Positions 27,104 through 35,190 of a stretch of DNA of 64,000 nt are shown here, piece by piece (the stretch's first letter is position 1; each line of letters opens with the position of its first letter). This stretch comes from CAXXXW01 sp963665555. Lineage in GTDB: Bacteria; Pseudomonadota; Alphaproteobacteria; Thalassobaculales; Thalassobaculaceae. The DNA lies in NCBI GenBank assembly GCA_963665555.2, contig OY762308.1, forward strand, positions 1,178,001 to 1,242,000. The letters run 5' to 3'. A program made the translations under genes and the position numbers. The notes under the pieces are model-generated. The model saw only the letters and a program-made list of their open reading frames with translations, had not been told where the DNA came from and searched no databases.

Positions 27104-28506
27104 GCGCCCCCTCCCCGCCGCCCCAGCCAGACGCGCGGGCGGACCATGGTGGCCAGCAGGAACACCAAAAGCCCGCCGCCCGCAAGCTCGAACGCGCCCC
27201 GGAACGCCGCCGCGAAGCCCTCCGCCTCGCCCAGCCCGGCGTCCCGCGCCCCCGCCTCCAGCGCGACGAAGGCGAGCGTCAGCACGCTCGCGGCCGTCAC
27301 CACGCCGATCGTGCGGGTCAGCATGGCGAGGCTCCCGGCGACGCCGCGCTCGGCCGGCGGCAGCTTGCCGGTGACGATGTAGAGGTAGGAGACCTGGAAC
27401 AGGCCCGTCCCGACGCCCTGGACGAACAGCGCGGCGAGCAGCCAGGCCGGCTCCCACTCCGCGCCCGCGCGGCCGACGGCGAACAGCCCGGCCCCCGTCG
27501 CCGCCGCGCCCGCCAGCGCGAGCCGGCCGGCCGGCACGGCGGACAGCAGCCGGCCGCCGAGCGGCGCCGCGAGGCCCGCCCCGGCGAAGCCGGTCGCCAG
27601 CAGCAGGCCCCCCGCCCCCGCCGGCAGCCCCTCGATCCGGGGCAGCAGGAAGGGGATCAGCAACACCACCGCGAACCCCGCGAGGTAGACCAGGCAACTC
27701 GTCAGGTTGACGACGGCGAATTCGAGGTCGCGGAAGGCGTCGAGCTTCAGGATCGGCTCCTCGGCGCGGCGCTCGGCGCGAACGAAGGCGGCGGCCGCGA
27801 GCGCGCAGACCAGCGCGAGGCCGAGGGCGGGCAAGGGGCCGCGCTCCCCCAGCCCCCGGAGCTGGTCGAGCGCGAGCAGGAAGGCGACCGTCGCCGCCAC
27901 CAGCGCGGCCGCGCCGGCGAAGTCGTAGCGCGGCCGCCGGGCGCGGCGTTCGGGCGCCGGCAGCGCGAACAGCAGGCCGAGCGCGACCAGCGCGATCGGC
28001 GCCCGGAACCAGAACACCGCCCGCCAGTCGAACCACTCGACCAGCATCCCGCCGACCGACGGGCCGAGCATACTGGCGACGGCGAAAATCAGCGTGAACA
28101 TCCCCGCCGCCCGGCCGCGCCGCTCCTCAGGGTAGAGGCTCATCACCAGCGCCGGGCCGACGGCGGTCACAAGCCCGCTCCCCAGCCCCTGGAGGAAGCG
28201 GAAGAACAGCAGCGCGCCGAAGCTCTGCGAGACCGACACCAGCAACAGGGCGGCGACGCTCGCGACCAGGCCGGCGGCGAACACGCGGCGATGCCCGAAC
28301 AGGTCGCCCAGCTTGCCGAAGGCGAGCATCAGGCTGGCGTAGGTCAGCACGTAGCAGACGATCACCCACTGGATCGACGCCATCGGCCGGCCGAACTCGC
28401 CGACGATCCAGGGAAAGGCGATGTTGACCGCCGTGTCGAGCGGCGCGATCGCCGTTCCGGCGGCGACGGCGAACAGCCCGACATTGCGCCGGAGCGGACC
28501 GGTCAC
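27100..28506 (-). CDS. MFS transporter, DHA2 (14-helix, EmrB/QacA-like)
   Basis: Proton-coupled inner-membrane exporter. The 468 residues give about 14 hydrophobic segments. LDTAVNIAFPWIVGEF is the DHA2 motif D1, GKLGDLFGHRRVF is motif A between helices 2 and 3, and GSGLVTAVGPALV is near motif B. It sits 58 bp after the amidohydrolase gene and overlaps the TPP enzyme by 4 bp. In this operon it might export a product of amino-acid metabolism; drug efflux is the family default. Confidence 0.9.
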   Translation of the reverse strand: MTGPLRRNVGLFAVAAGTAIAPLDTAVNIAFPWIVGEFGRPMASIQWVIVCYVLTYASLMLAFGKLGDLFGHRRVFAAGLVASVAALLLVSVSQSFGALLFFRFLQGLGSGLVTAVGPALVMSLYPEERRGRAAGMFTLIFAVASMLGPSVGGMLVEWFDWRAVFWFRAPIALVALGLLFALPAPERRARRPRYDFAGAAALVAATVAFLLALDQLRGLGERGPLPALGLALVCALAAAAFVRAERRAEEPILKLDAFRDLEFAVVNLTSCLVYLAGFAVVLLIPFLLPRIEGLPAGAGGLLLATGFAGAGLAAPLGGRLLSAVPAGRLALAGAAATGAGLFAVGRAGAEWEPAWLLAALFVQGVGTGLFQVSYLYIVTGKLPPAERGVAGSLAMLTRTIGVVTAASVLTLAFVALEAGARDAGLGEAEGFAAAFRGAFELAGGGLLVFLLATMVRPRVWLGRRGGGA

Positions 28507-28564
28507 CGCGCGGCGTCCGGCCCGGTCGCGCGGGCGCGGCGCGAGGGTCCGGCCCGGCGGCCGC

Positions 28565-29488
28565 TCACGCCTTCGGCGCGGCGATAAGGCCGTAATGCTG
28601 GGGCTGGCGGTGGAGGGCGAAGTCGAAAATCTGCCGGCGGATCTCGTCGCAGCGGTCGAGGTCGCAATCGGCGGCGACCACCTCGTCGCCGACGCCCTGG
28701 CACATGGCGACGATCTCGCCGGTGGGCGCGACGATGGCGCTCTGGCCGATCAGGTCGCAGCCCTCCTCCCGGCCCGCCTTGGCGACGCCCACCACCCAGT
28801 TGCCGTTCTGGTAGGCGCCCGCCTGCATCGAGAGGTGGTTGTGGAACCATTGCAGGTGGTCGTGCTCCGGCACCGGCGGGTTGTGGGCCGGCGTGTTGTA
28901 GCCGAGCACGACCAGCTCGACCCCCTTCAGCCCCATCACCCGGTAGGTCTCCGGCCAGCGGCGGTCGTTGCAGATGCACATGCCCATCCGGCCGCCGAAC
29001 GCCTCGAACACCGGGAAGCCGAGGTCGCCCGGCTCGAAATACGCCTTCTCCAGGTGCTGGAAGGGGCGCCACGGCTCGTGTTCGGCGTGGCCGGGGAGGT
29101 GGACCTTGCGGTACTTGCCGACGATCTCGCCGCGCCGGTCGACCAGGATCGCCGTATTGAACCGCCGCTTGCCCCCGCCGGCCTCGCGGACCAGTTCGGC
29201 GTAGCCGAGGCAGAAGCCGACCCCGAGTTCGGCGGCCAGCTCGAACAGCGGCCGCGCGGCGGCGTTCGGCATCTCCGTCTCGTAGAAGGAATCGAGTTCG
29301 GCCTCGTCCTCGATATGCCAGCGCGGGAAGAAGCTGGTGAGCGCCAGTTCGGGGAAGACGACGAGCTCCGCCCCCTTCCCTTTCGCCTCGCGCATCATGG
29401 CGGACATGCGGGCGACGCAGGACTGGCGGGATTCGTTCCGGGCGATCGGCCCCATCTGGGCGGCGGCGACGCAGAGGCGTCTCGGCAT
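28565..29488 (-). CDS. hyuC: N-carbamoyl-D-amino acid amidohydrolase (D-carbamoylase)
   Basis: Hydrolyses N-carbamoyl-D-amino acids to D-amino acids, CO2 and ammonia; nitrilase superfamily. The 307 residues keep the triad E47 (FPELALT), K128 (YRKVHLPG) and C173 (CICNDRRWPE). Segments typical of characterised D-carbamoylases are FPRWHIEDEAELDSFYETEM, YNTPAHNPPVPEHDH and HRQPQHYGLIA. No hydantoinase gene is in the window. It lies 17 bp after the ABC ATPase gene, so the importer probably delivers its substrate. Confidence 0.93.
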   Translation of the reverse strand: MPRRLCVAAAQMGPIARNESRQSCVARMSAMMREAKGKGAELVVFPELALTSFFPRWHIEDEAELDSFYETEMPNAAARPLFELAAELGVGFCLGYAELVREAGGGKRRFNTAILVDRRGEIVGKYRKVHLPGHAEHEPWRPFQHLEKAYFEPGDLGFPVFEAFGGRMGMCICNDRRWPETYRVMGLKGVELVVLGYNTPAHNPPVPEHDHLQWFHNHLSMQAGAYQNGNWVVGVAKAGREEGCDLIGQSAIVAPTGEIVAMCQGVGDEVVAADCDLDRCDEIRRQIFDFALHRQPQHYGLIAAPKA

Positions 29489-29505
29489 GGCGGGTCCTCC
29501 GGGGT

Positions 29506-30492
29506 TCAGGCCGGGGCGTTTTCGAGGTGGCAGGCCACGTCGTGGCCGGGGGCGACCGTCCGCATGAGCGGCTCCTCCGCCCGGCAGCGCGCCTCGGCGA
29601 AGGGGCAGCGTGTGTGGAAGCGGCAGCCGCCCGGCGGGTTTATCGGACTCGGGATGTCGCCCTTCAGGATGATCCGCTCCCGCCTCGCGCCGGGTTCGGG
29701 CGAGGGCGCGGCCGACAGCAGCGCGCGGGTGTAGGGGTGGCGCGGATCGGCGAACAGCGTGTCGCGGTCCGTCAGTTCGACGATCTTGCCGAGATACATC
29801 ACCGCGACGCGGTGGCTGATATGCTCCACCACCGCCAGGTCGTGGCTGATGAACAGGTAGGCGATGCGGAACTCGTCCTGCAGGTCCATCAGCAGGTTCA
29901 GGACCTGCGCCTGCACCGAGACGTCCAGCGCGGAGACCGGCTCGTCGGCGACGATCAGGCCCGGTTCGAGGGCGAGCGCCCGGGCGACGCCGAGGCGCTG
30001 GCGCTGGCCGCCGGAGAATTCGTGCGGGTATTTCGCCAACTGGTCCGGGCGCAGGCCGACGCGCCGGAACAGCGCGCGCACCCGGTCGTCGATCTCGCCG
30101 CGCGGCGCGGCGTCGTAGTTCTCCAGCGGCTCGGCGACGATGCGCCCGGCCGGCATCCGGGGGTTGAGCGAGGCGTAGGGGTCCTGGAAGACCATCTGCA
30201 TCTGGCGGCGCACGGCGCGCATCCGGGCCGGGCCGGCGCGGGTCACATCCTCGCCCCGCACCGCGATCTCGCCCGAAGTGGGGTCGATCAGGCGCAGCAC
30301 GGTCTTGCCGACGGTGGACTTGCCGGAGCCGCTCTCGCCCACCAGGCCCAGCGTCTCGCCCCGGCCGATCTCGAAGCTGACGCCGTCGACCGCGAGCACG
30401 GCGCCGACCTGGCGGCGCAGCACCCCGGCCCGCACGGGGAAGTGCTTGCGCAGGTCGCGCACGCGCAGGACGCTCCGGTCCCCGGCGTTCAC
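29506..30492 (-). CDS. Peptide/nickel-type ABC transporter ATPase (DppF/OppF)
   Basis: Second ATPase of the importer. The 328 residues from GTG 30492 carry Walker A GESGSGKST, signature FSGGQRQRLG, Walker B LIVADEPVSALD, and the DppF-type C-terminal CRFHTRCPFAEARC cysteine cluster. The GTG overlaps the stop of the preceding ATPase gene (GTGA). A longer reading would add only low-complexity residues. hyuC follows 17 bp later. Confidence 0.94.
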   Translation of the reverse strand: MNAGDRSVLRVRDLRKHFPVRAGVLRRQVGAVLAVDGVSFEIGRGETLGLVGESGSGKSTVGKTVLRLIDPTSGEIAVRGEDVTRAGPARMRAVRRQMQMVFQDPYASLNPRMPAGRIVAEPLENYDAAPRGEIDDRVRALFRRVGLRPDQLAKYPHEFSGGQRQRLGVARALALEPGLIVADEPVSALDVSVQAQVLNLLMDLQDEFRIAYLFISHDLAVVEHISHRVAVMYLGKIVELTDRDTLFADPRHPYTRALLSAAPSPEPGARRERIILKGDIPSPINPPGGCRFHTRCPFAEARCRAEEPLMRTVAPGHDVACHLENAPA

Positions 30493-31517
30493 GGCGCGCC
30501 CTCCGCGACCCGCTCCCACTCCCAGCAGGCGGCGAGCCGGCCGCCGCCCCGCGCCTCCAGCACCGGCGCCTCGACCCGGCACCGCTCGCGCGCGTAGGCG
30601 CAGCGCGGCGCGAAGGCGCAGCCGGGGATTTCGTGGCGCAGCGAGGGCACCACGCCGGGGATTTCGCTGAGCCGCCGCCGCCGGCCCGCCTCCAGGGCCG
30701 AGAGCTTGGGGATCGAACCCATCAGCCCCTTGGTGTAGGGGTGGAGCGGCCGGGCGAACAGGTCCGCGACCGGCGCCTCCTCCACCTTGCGGCCGGCGTA
30801 CATCACCACGACGCGCCGCGCCGTCTCCGCCACCACGCCGAGGTCGTGCGTGATGAAGACGATGGCGGCGCCGATCCGCTCCTTCAGCTGCAGCATGAGG
30901 TCGAGGATCTGGGCCTGGATGGTCACGTCCAGCGCCGTCGTCGGCTCGTCGGCGATCAGGATCGACGGGTTGCAGGCCAGCGCCATGGCGATCATCGCGC
31001 GCTGGCGCATCCCGCCGGAGAACTGGTGCGGGTACTCGCTCGCCCGGCGCCGCGGCTCCGGGATCTGCACGAGGTCGAGCATCTCGACGGCCCGGTCCGC
31101 CGCCGCGCGCCGCCCCAGGCCCTGGTGGAGTTCGAGCGATTCCGCGATCTGCCGGCCCGCCGGCATCACGGGGTTGAGCGAGGTCATCGGCTCCTGGAAG
31201 ATCATGGAGATGCGGTTGCCGCGGATGTCGCGCATCCGCTCCTCGCTGGCGCGCAGCAGGTCCTCGCCCTCGAACAGGACGCGGCCGCCCTCGATCCGCG
31301 CCGGCGGCACGGGCAGCAGGCGCAGCACCGACATCGCGGTGACGCTCTTGCCGCAGCCGGACTCGCCGACGATCGACAGCGTCTCCCCCGGCTCGATCGA
31401 GATCGACACGCCGTCCACCGCGCGGACGACGCCGTCGCGCGTGTGGAAATGCGTCTTGAGGCCGTCGATCTCGAGGATCGCCCCGCCGGTCCCGCCGCCG
31501 CCGTTCGCGCCCGCCAT
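30489..31517 (-). CDS. Peptide/nickel-type ABC transporter ATPase (DppD/OppD)
   Basis: First ATPase of the importer. The 342 residues contain Walker A GESGCGKSVTA, signature FSGGMRQRAM and Walker B ILIADEPTTALD, with the OppD/DppD C-terminal extension and cysteines in CAFAPRCAYARERC. It begins 4 bp after the permease gene and overlaps the next ATPase gene by 4 bp, so the two subunits should be made in equal amounts. Confidence 0.94.
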   Translation of the reverse strand: MAGANGGGGTGGAILEIDGLKTHFHTRDGVVRAVDGVSISIEPGETLSIVGESGCGKSVTAMSVLRLLPVPPARIEGGRVLFEGEDLLRASEERMRDIRGNRISMIFQEPMTSLNPVMPAGRQIAESLELHQGLGRRAAADRAVEMLDLVQIPEPRRRASEYPHQFSGGMRQRAMIAMALACNPSILIADEPTTALDVTIQAQILDLMLQLKERIGAAIVFITHDLGVVAETARRVVVMYAGRKVEEAPVADLFARPLHPYTKGLMGSIPKLSALEAGRRRRLSEIPGVVPSLRHEIPGCAFAPRCAYARERCRVEAPVLEARGGGRLAACWEWERVAEGAP

Positions 31518-31521
31518 CGCC

Positions 31522-32421
31522 CTACATCCGCCTGGCGATGCGGGGGTCGAGGGAGTCCCGCAGCCCGTCGCCCAGGATGTTCACCGCCAGCACCGTGATC
31601 GCGAGGAACACGCCGGGGAAGAAGATCATCCAGGGCGCGATCTGGAAATAGGTCCGCCCCTCCGCCATGATGTTGCCCCAGCTGGGGATTTCCGGCGGGG
31701 TCCCGGCGCCGAGGAAGGAGAGGATCGCCTCGATCACCACCGCCGAGGCGCACACATAGGTCGCCTGCACGATCAGCGGGGCCAGCGTGTTCGGCAGGAT
31801 GTGCTTGACCAGGATTTTCGGCAGCCGCGTGCCGACGGAAACGGCGGCCTCGACATACGGTTGCTCGCGCACCGTGAGAACGACGGCCCTCACAAGCCTG
31901 ACGACGCGCGGAATTTCCGGGATGGCGATGGCGACGATGACATTGCCGATGCTGGCGCCGGCGAGGCTGATCAGCGCGATCGCCAGCAGCACGCCGGGGA
32001 TCGCCATCAGCCCGTCCATGATCCGCATCACGATGGCGTCCACCCAGCGCACATAGCCGGCGACCAGCCCGATCGCCAGGCCCACGACCGTGGCGATCGC
32101 CGCCACCGCCAGCCCGACCAGGAGCGAGATGCGCCCGCCGTGGACGGCGCGGGCGTACACGTCGCGACCGAGGAAGTCGGTCCCGAACCAGAACGCCTCG
32201 CCCGGCGGCTTCAGCCGGACGATCGGGTTGAGGCGCAGCGGGTCGGGCGAAATCCACGGCGCGGCGAGGGCGACCGCCGCCATGGCGAGCAGCAGCCCGC
32301 CGCCCGCGACGACCGTCGGATGGCGGCGCGCGTAGCGGCGCGAGCGCGCCCAGAAGCCGGGGGCCGGCCCCTCCTCCTCGAACGCGCCGTCCAGCGCCGC
32401 GTCGGCCGGGGCGGCGGCCAT
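31522..32421 (-). CDS. Peptide/nickel-type ABC transporter permease (DppC/OppC)
   Basis: Inner-membrane permease. The 299 residues start with a cytosolic Ala/Glu-rich leader, one helix, then a periplasmic loop with FWFGTDFLGRDVYARAVHGG, the DppC hallmark. The EAA loop is YVEAAVSVGTRLPKILVKHI, and PSWGNIMAEGRTYF is also conserved. The ATG shares one base with the stop of the upstream permease (TGATG). Confidence 0.94.
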   Translation of the reverse strand: MAAAPADAALDGAFEEEGPAPGFWARSRRYARRHPTVVAGGGLLLAMAAVALAAPWISPDPLRLNPIVRLKPPGEAFWFGTDFLGRDVYARAVHGGRISLLVGLAVAAIATVVGLAIGLVAGYVRWVDAIVMRIMDGLMAIPGVLLAIALISLAGASIGNVIVAIAIPEIPRVVRLVRAVVLTVREQPYVEAAVSVGTRLPKILVKHILPNTLAPLIVQATYVCASAVVIEAILSFLGAGTPPEIPSWGNIMAEGRTYFQIAPWMIFFPGVFLAITVLAVNILGDGLRDSLDPRIARRM

Positions 32422-33362
32422 CAGTAGCGGATCCTCGGGTCGAGGATCGTGTAGGACAGGTCGATCGCCAGGTTCACGATCACATAGGCCCCGGAGAAGA
32501 TCAGGATCACGCCCTGGATGATCGGGTAGTCGCGCCGCAGCACCGCGTCGATCGTCAGCCGGCCGAGGCCGGGGATGTTGAACACGCTCTCCGTCACCAC
32601 CACGCCGCCGATCAAGAGCGCGATCCCGATCCCGATGATGGTGACGATCGGCACCGAGGCGTTGCGCAGCGCGTGGCGGACCAGCAGCGCCCTGTTGTCG
32701 AGGCCCTTGGCCCGGGCGGTGCGCATGTAGTCCTCCGTCAGCACCTCCAACATGCTGGCGCGGGTGATGCGCGCGATCAGGGCGACGTAGATGATGCCGA
32801 GCGCCGCGGTGGGAAGCGCGATCGAGCGCAGGAAGGGCCAGAACCCGTCGCCGATCGGCTTGTAGCCCTGCACCGGGAACCAGCCGAGCGTGATCGAGAA
32901 CAGCCACATCATGGCGTAGCCGATCACGAAGACCGGCACCGAAAAGCCGAGCACGGCGAACACCATGATCGTCCGGTCGGCGAGCGACCCCGCCTTCCAG
33001 GCGGCGATCGCCCCCATCGGCACCGCGACCAGCACGGCGAAGACGATGGTGGCGAGCGACAGCGCCAGCGTCGGCTCCAGCCGCTGGGCGATCAGGTGCG
33101 AGACCGGCAGGTTGGAGAAGATCGACACGCCGAGGTCGCCCGAAAGCACGGCCCCGGCCCAGCCGAAAAACTGCAGGTGCAGCGGCTCGTTCAGGCCGAG
33201 GCGCTCGCGGATTTTCTCGATGTCCTCGGGCCGGGCGTAGTCGCCCGCGATCACCACCGCCGGGTCGCCCGGCGTCAGGTGCAGCAGCAGGAAGACGGCC
33301 GCGCCGACGACGGCCATGACCGGCAGCGTCGCCAGCAGGCGGCGGGCGATGTAGCTGTACAT
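32421..33362 (-). CDS. Peptide/nickel-type ABC transporter permease (DppB/OppB)
   Basis: Inner-membrane permease. The 313 residues start MYSYIARRLLATLPVMAVVG and have the DppB features LHLTPGDPAVVIAGD, SITLGWFPVQGYKP and the EAA loop DYMRTARAKGLDNRALLVRH, with six predicted helices. It follows the binding-protein gene after 66 bp containing a strong hairpin. Confidence 0.95.
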   Translation of the reverse strand: MYSYIARRLLATLPVMAVVGAAVFLLLHLTPGDPAVVIAGDYARPEDIEKIRERLGLNEPLHLQFFGWAGAVLSGDLGVSIFSNLPVSHLIAQRLEPTLALSLATIVFAVLVAVPMGAIAAWKAGSLADRTIMVFAVLGFSVPVFVIGYAMMWLFSITLGWFPVQGYKPIGDGFWPFLRSIALPTAALGIIYVALIARITRASMLEVLTEDYMRTARAKGLDNRALLVRHALRNASVPIVTIIGIGIALLIGGVVVTESVFNIPGLGRLTIDAVLRRDYPIIQGVILIFSGAYVIVNLAIDLSYTILDPRIRY

Positions 33363-33391
33363 CCGGGCGATCCGGCGATGGCGCGATGGCG

Positions 33392-33417
33392 GCCGGGACG
33401 GCCTCTGCCGTCCCGGC
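33392..33417 (-). promoter_or_regulatory. Intercistronic hairpin after the binding-protein gene
   Basis: GCCGGGACGG (33392-33401) and CCGTCCCGGC (33408-33417) form a perfect 10-bp stem with a 6-nt loop, 11 bp past the binding-protein stop. No T-run follows on the minus strand, so it is more likely an mRNA-stabilising or partial-termination element that raises binding-protein level over the permeases. Confidence 0.55.
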
Positions 33418-33428
33418 GCGCCGCCGCG

Positions 33429-35021
33429 TTACTCCGAGATGTTCCAGAAGAACGGCACCGGCGAGACCAGCACCCCCTTCAGGCCCTTGCGCCACGCGAC
33501 CGGCTGGAACCACTGGCCGTAGTTCACATACGGCACCAGGTGGTCGAACAGGCGGCCCTGCAGCTCGTCGATGATCGCCTTCTTCATGGCCGGGTCGGCC
33601 TCGCGGGCGAAGGCGTCGCGCAGCTGCTCCGTCTTCTCGTCGGTCGGCCAGCCGAACCAGGCCCGTTCGACGCCGCCGCCGGACACGCCGATATTGGCGA
33701 TCGGCGAGGTCGCGTCGGCCCCGGTGGCGTAGGTGTGGAAGATGTTCCAGCCCCCGTCGGCCGGCGACTTCTTCTCGGCCCGGCGCGAGGTCAGCGTGGA
33801 CCAGTCCATCGCCTGCACCTCCACGTCCATGCCGATCTCGCGCAGCACCTGCGCCGTCACCAGGGCCGCGTTGTTGAGCACCGGGATGTCGGTGGACTGC
33901 ATCAGGATGATCTTCTCGCCCTTGTAGCCGGCCTCGGCGAGAAGCTGCTTCGCCATCTCCGGGTCGTGCGAGGCGAGCGCGTCGACACCGACGTCCGACT
34001 CGTTCGGCGTGCCGCAGATGAAGTAGGCCGGGCAGGTCTTGTAGAGCTTCGGATCGCCGACGATGGCCTGCAGGTAGGTCTCCTGGTTCACCGCGTAGAG
34101 CAGCGCCCGCCGCGCCTTCGGGTTGTCGAAGGGCGGATGCAGGTGGTTCGGCCGGAGCCAGCCCTGCGTGCCGAGCGGGTCGATCACCGCCAGTTCGACG
34201 TTCGGGTTGGTCTGCAGGATCGGCACCATGTCGACGGCCGGGGTCTCCCAGAGGTCCACCTCGCCGTTGATCAGCGCGTTCATCGCCGTCGCCGGGTCGG
34301 GGATGTAGATCCACTCCACCCGGTCGAAGTTCACGACCTTGCCGCCGGCGGCGCCGGAGGCCGGCTCGCTCCGCGGGACGTAGGCGTCGTTCCGGGCGTA
34401 GACCACCTTGGAGCCGGGCACCCACTCGTCCTTGACGAAGCGGAACGGGCCGGAGCCGACCACTTCCGGCACCTGCTCGAAGGCGTCCGTCTCGGCGTGC
34501 TCGCGCTTCATCATGAAGGGCGTGTTGGAGCTGATCTTGCCGAGCGAGTCGATCACCAGGCCGTAAGGCTCGTTCAGGGTGAGCGTGAAGGTGCTGTCGT
34601 CCACCACGTCCATGCTGGCGGTGAAGTCCATGAGCTTCTGGCCCATGCCGTCGCGCTTGCCCCAGCGCTCGATCGAGGCGACGCAGTCCTCCGCCTTCAC
34701 GGGGTCGCCGTCGTGCCACATGAGGCCGTCGCGCAGCGTGAAGGTGTAGACCAGGCCGTCGGCGCTGACGGAATGCGCGCCCACCATCTGCGGGTGGAGC
34801 TCCAGGTTCTCGTCCTGGGCGAACAGCGTGTCGTAGACCATGTAGCCGTGGTTGCGCGTGATGTAGGCCGTGGTCCAGATCGGGTCGAGGTTCTTAAGGT
34901 CCGCGTGGGGCACGATGCGCAGCACCGACTCCGCCGACGCCTGGCCGGCGGCCAGGGCCAGCGGCGCCGCCGCCACGGCGGCCAGCGCCGCGCGCCTCGC
35001 GGTGGTCCAGATTGGTGACAT
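33429..35021 (-). CDS. ABC transporter substrate-binding protein, family 5 (DppA/OppA-like)
   Basis: Periplasmic binding protein. The 530 residues begin with a signal peptide, RRAALAAVAAAPLALAAGQA then SA; the twin Arg is compatible with Sec or Tat. Family-5 features are LKNLDPIWTTAYITRNHGYM, FTLRDGLMWHDGDPVKAEDC and FDNPKARRALLYAVNQ. It is the first gene of the nine-gene operon, so the promoter lies in the 169 bp upstream. The ligand is likely a peptide or an N-carbamoyl amino acid, judged from hyuC in the operon; this is inference. Confidence 0.94.
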   Translation of the reverse strand: MSPIWTTARRAALAAVAAAPLALAAGQASAESVLRIVPHADLKNLDPIWTTAYITRNHGYMVYDTLFAQDENLELHPQMVGAHSVSADGLVYTFTLRDGLMWHDGDPVKAEDCVASIERWGKRDGMGQKLMDFTASMDVVDDSTFTLTLNEPYGLVIDSLGKISSNTPFMMKREHAETDAFEQVPEVVGSGPFRFVKDEWVPGSKVVYARNDAYVPRSEPASGAAGGKVVNFDRVEWIYIPDPATAMNALINGEVDLWETPAVDMVPILQTNPNVELAVIDPLGTQGWLRPNHLHPPFDNPKARRALLYAVNQETYLQAIVGDPKLYKTCPAYFICGTPNESDVGVDALASHDPEMAKQLLAEAGYKGEKIILMQSTDIPVLNNAALVTAQVLREIGMDVEVQAMDWSTLTSRRAEKKSPADGGWNIFHTYATGADATSPIANIGVSGGGVERAWFGWPTDEKTEQLRDAFAREADPAMKKAIIDELQGRLFDHLVPYVNYGQWFQPVAWRKGLKGVLVSPVPFFWNISE

Positions 35022-35190
35022 TTCGGTCTTCCTTCCTTGTCGCAGTCCCGGCCCGCCGCCGGTCGGCGGGGAGGCGGAGAAAAGCTCGCGCGCGGATGTT
35101 AGTCCCGGCGCGGCGGCGTTGTCATCCCATATATCTCCCGGCCGGGTTCCCCCGGGTTCCCGGGCTCCGCCCCGGCCGCCGGAGCGCCGC

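Noticed and set aside
31522..34719. 1065-codon minus-strand frame apparently fusing the binding protein to a permease
   Set aside because: The binding-protein part is out of frame. Only the last 299 codons are the DppC permease, and DppA and DppB read in other frames.
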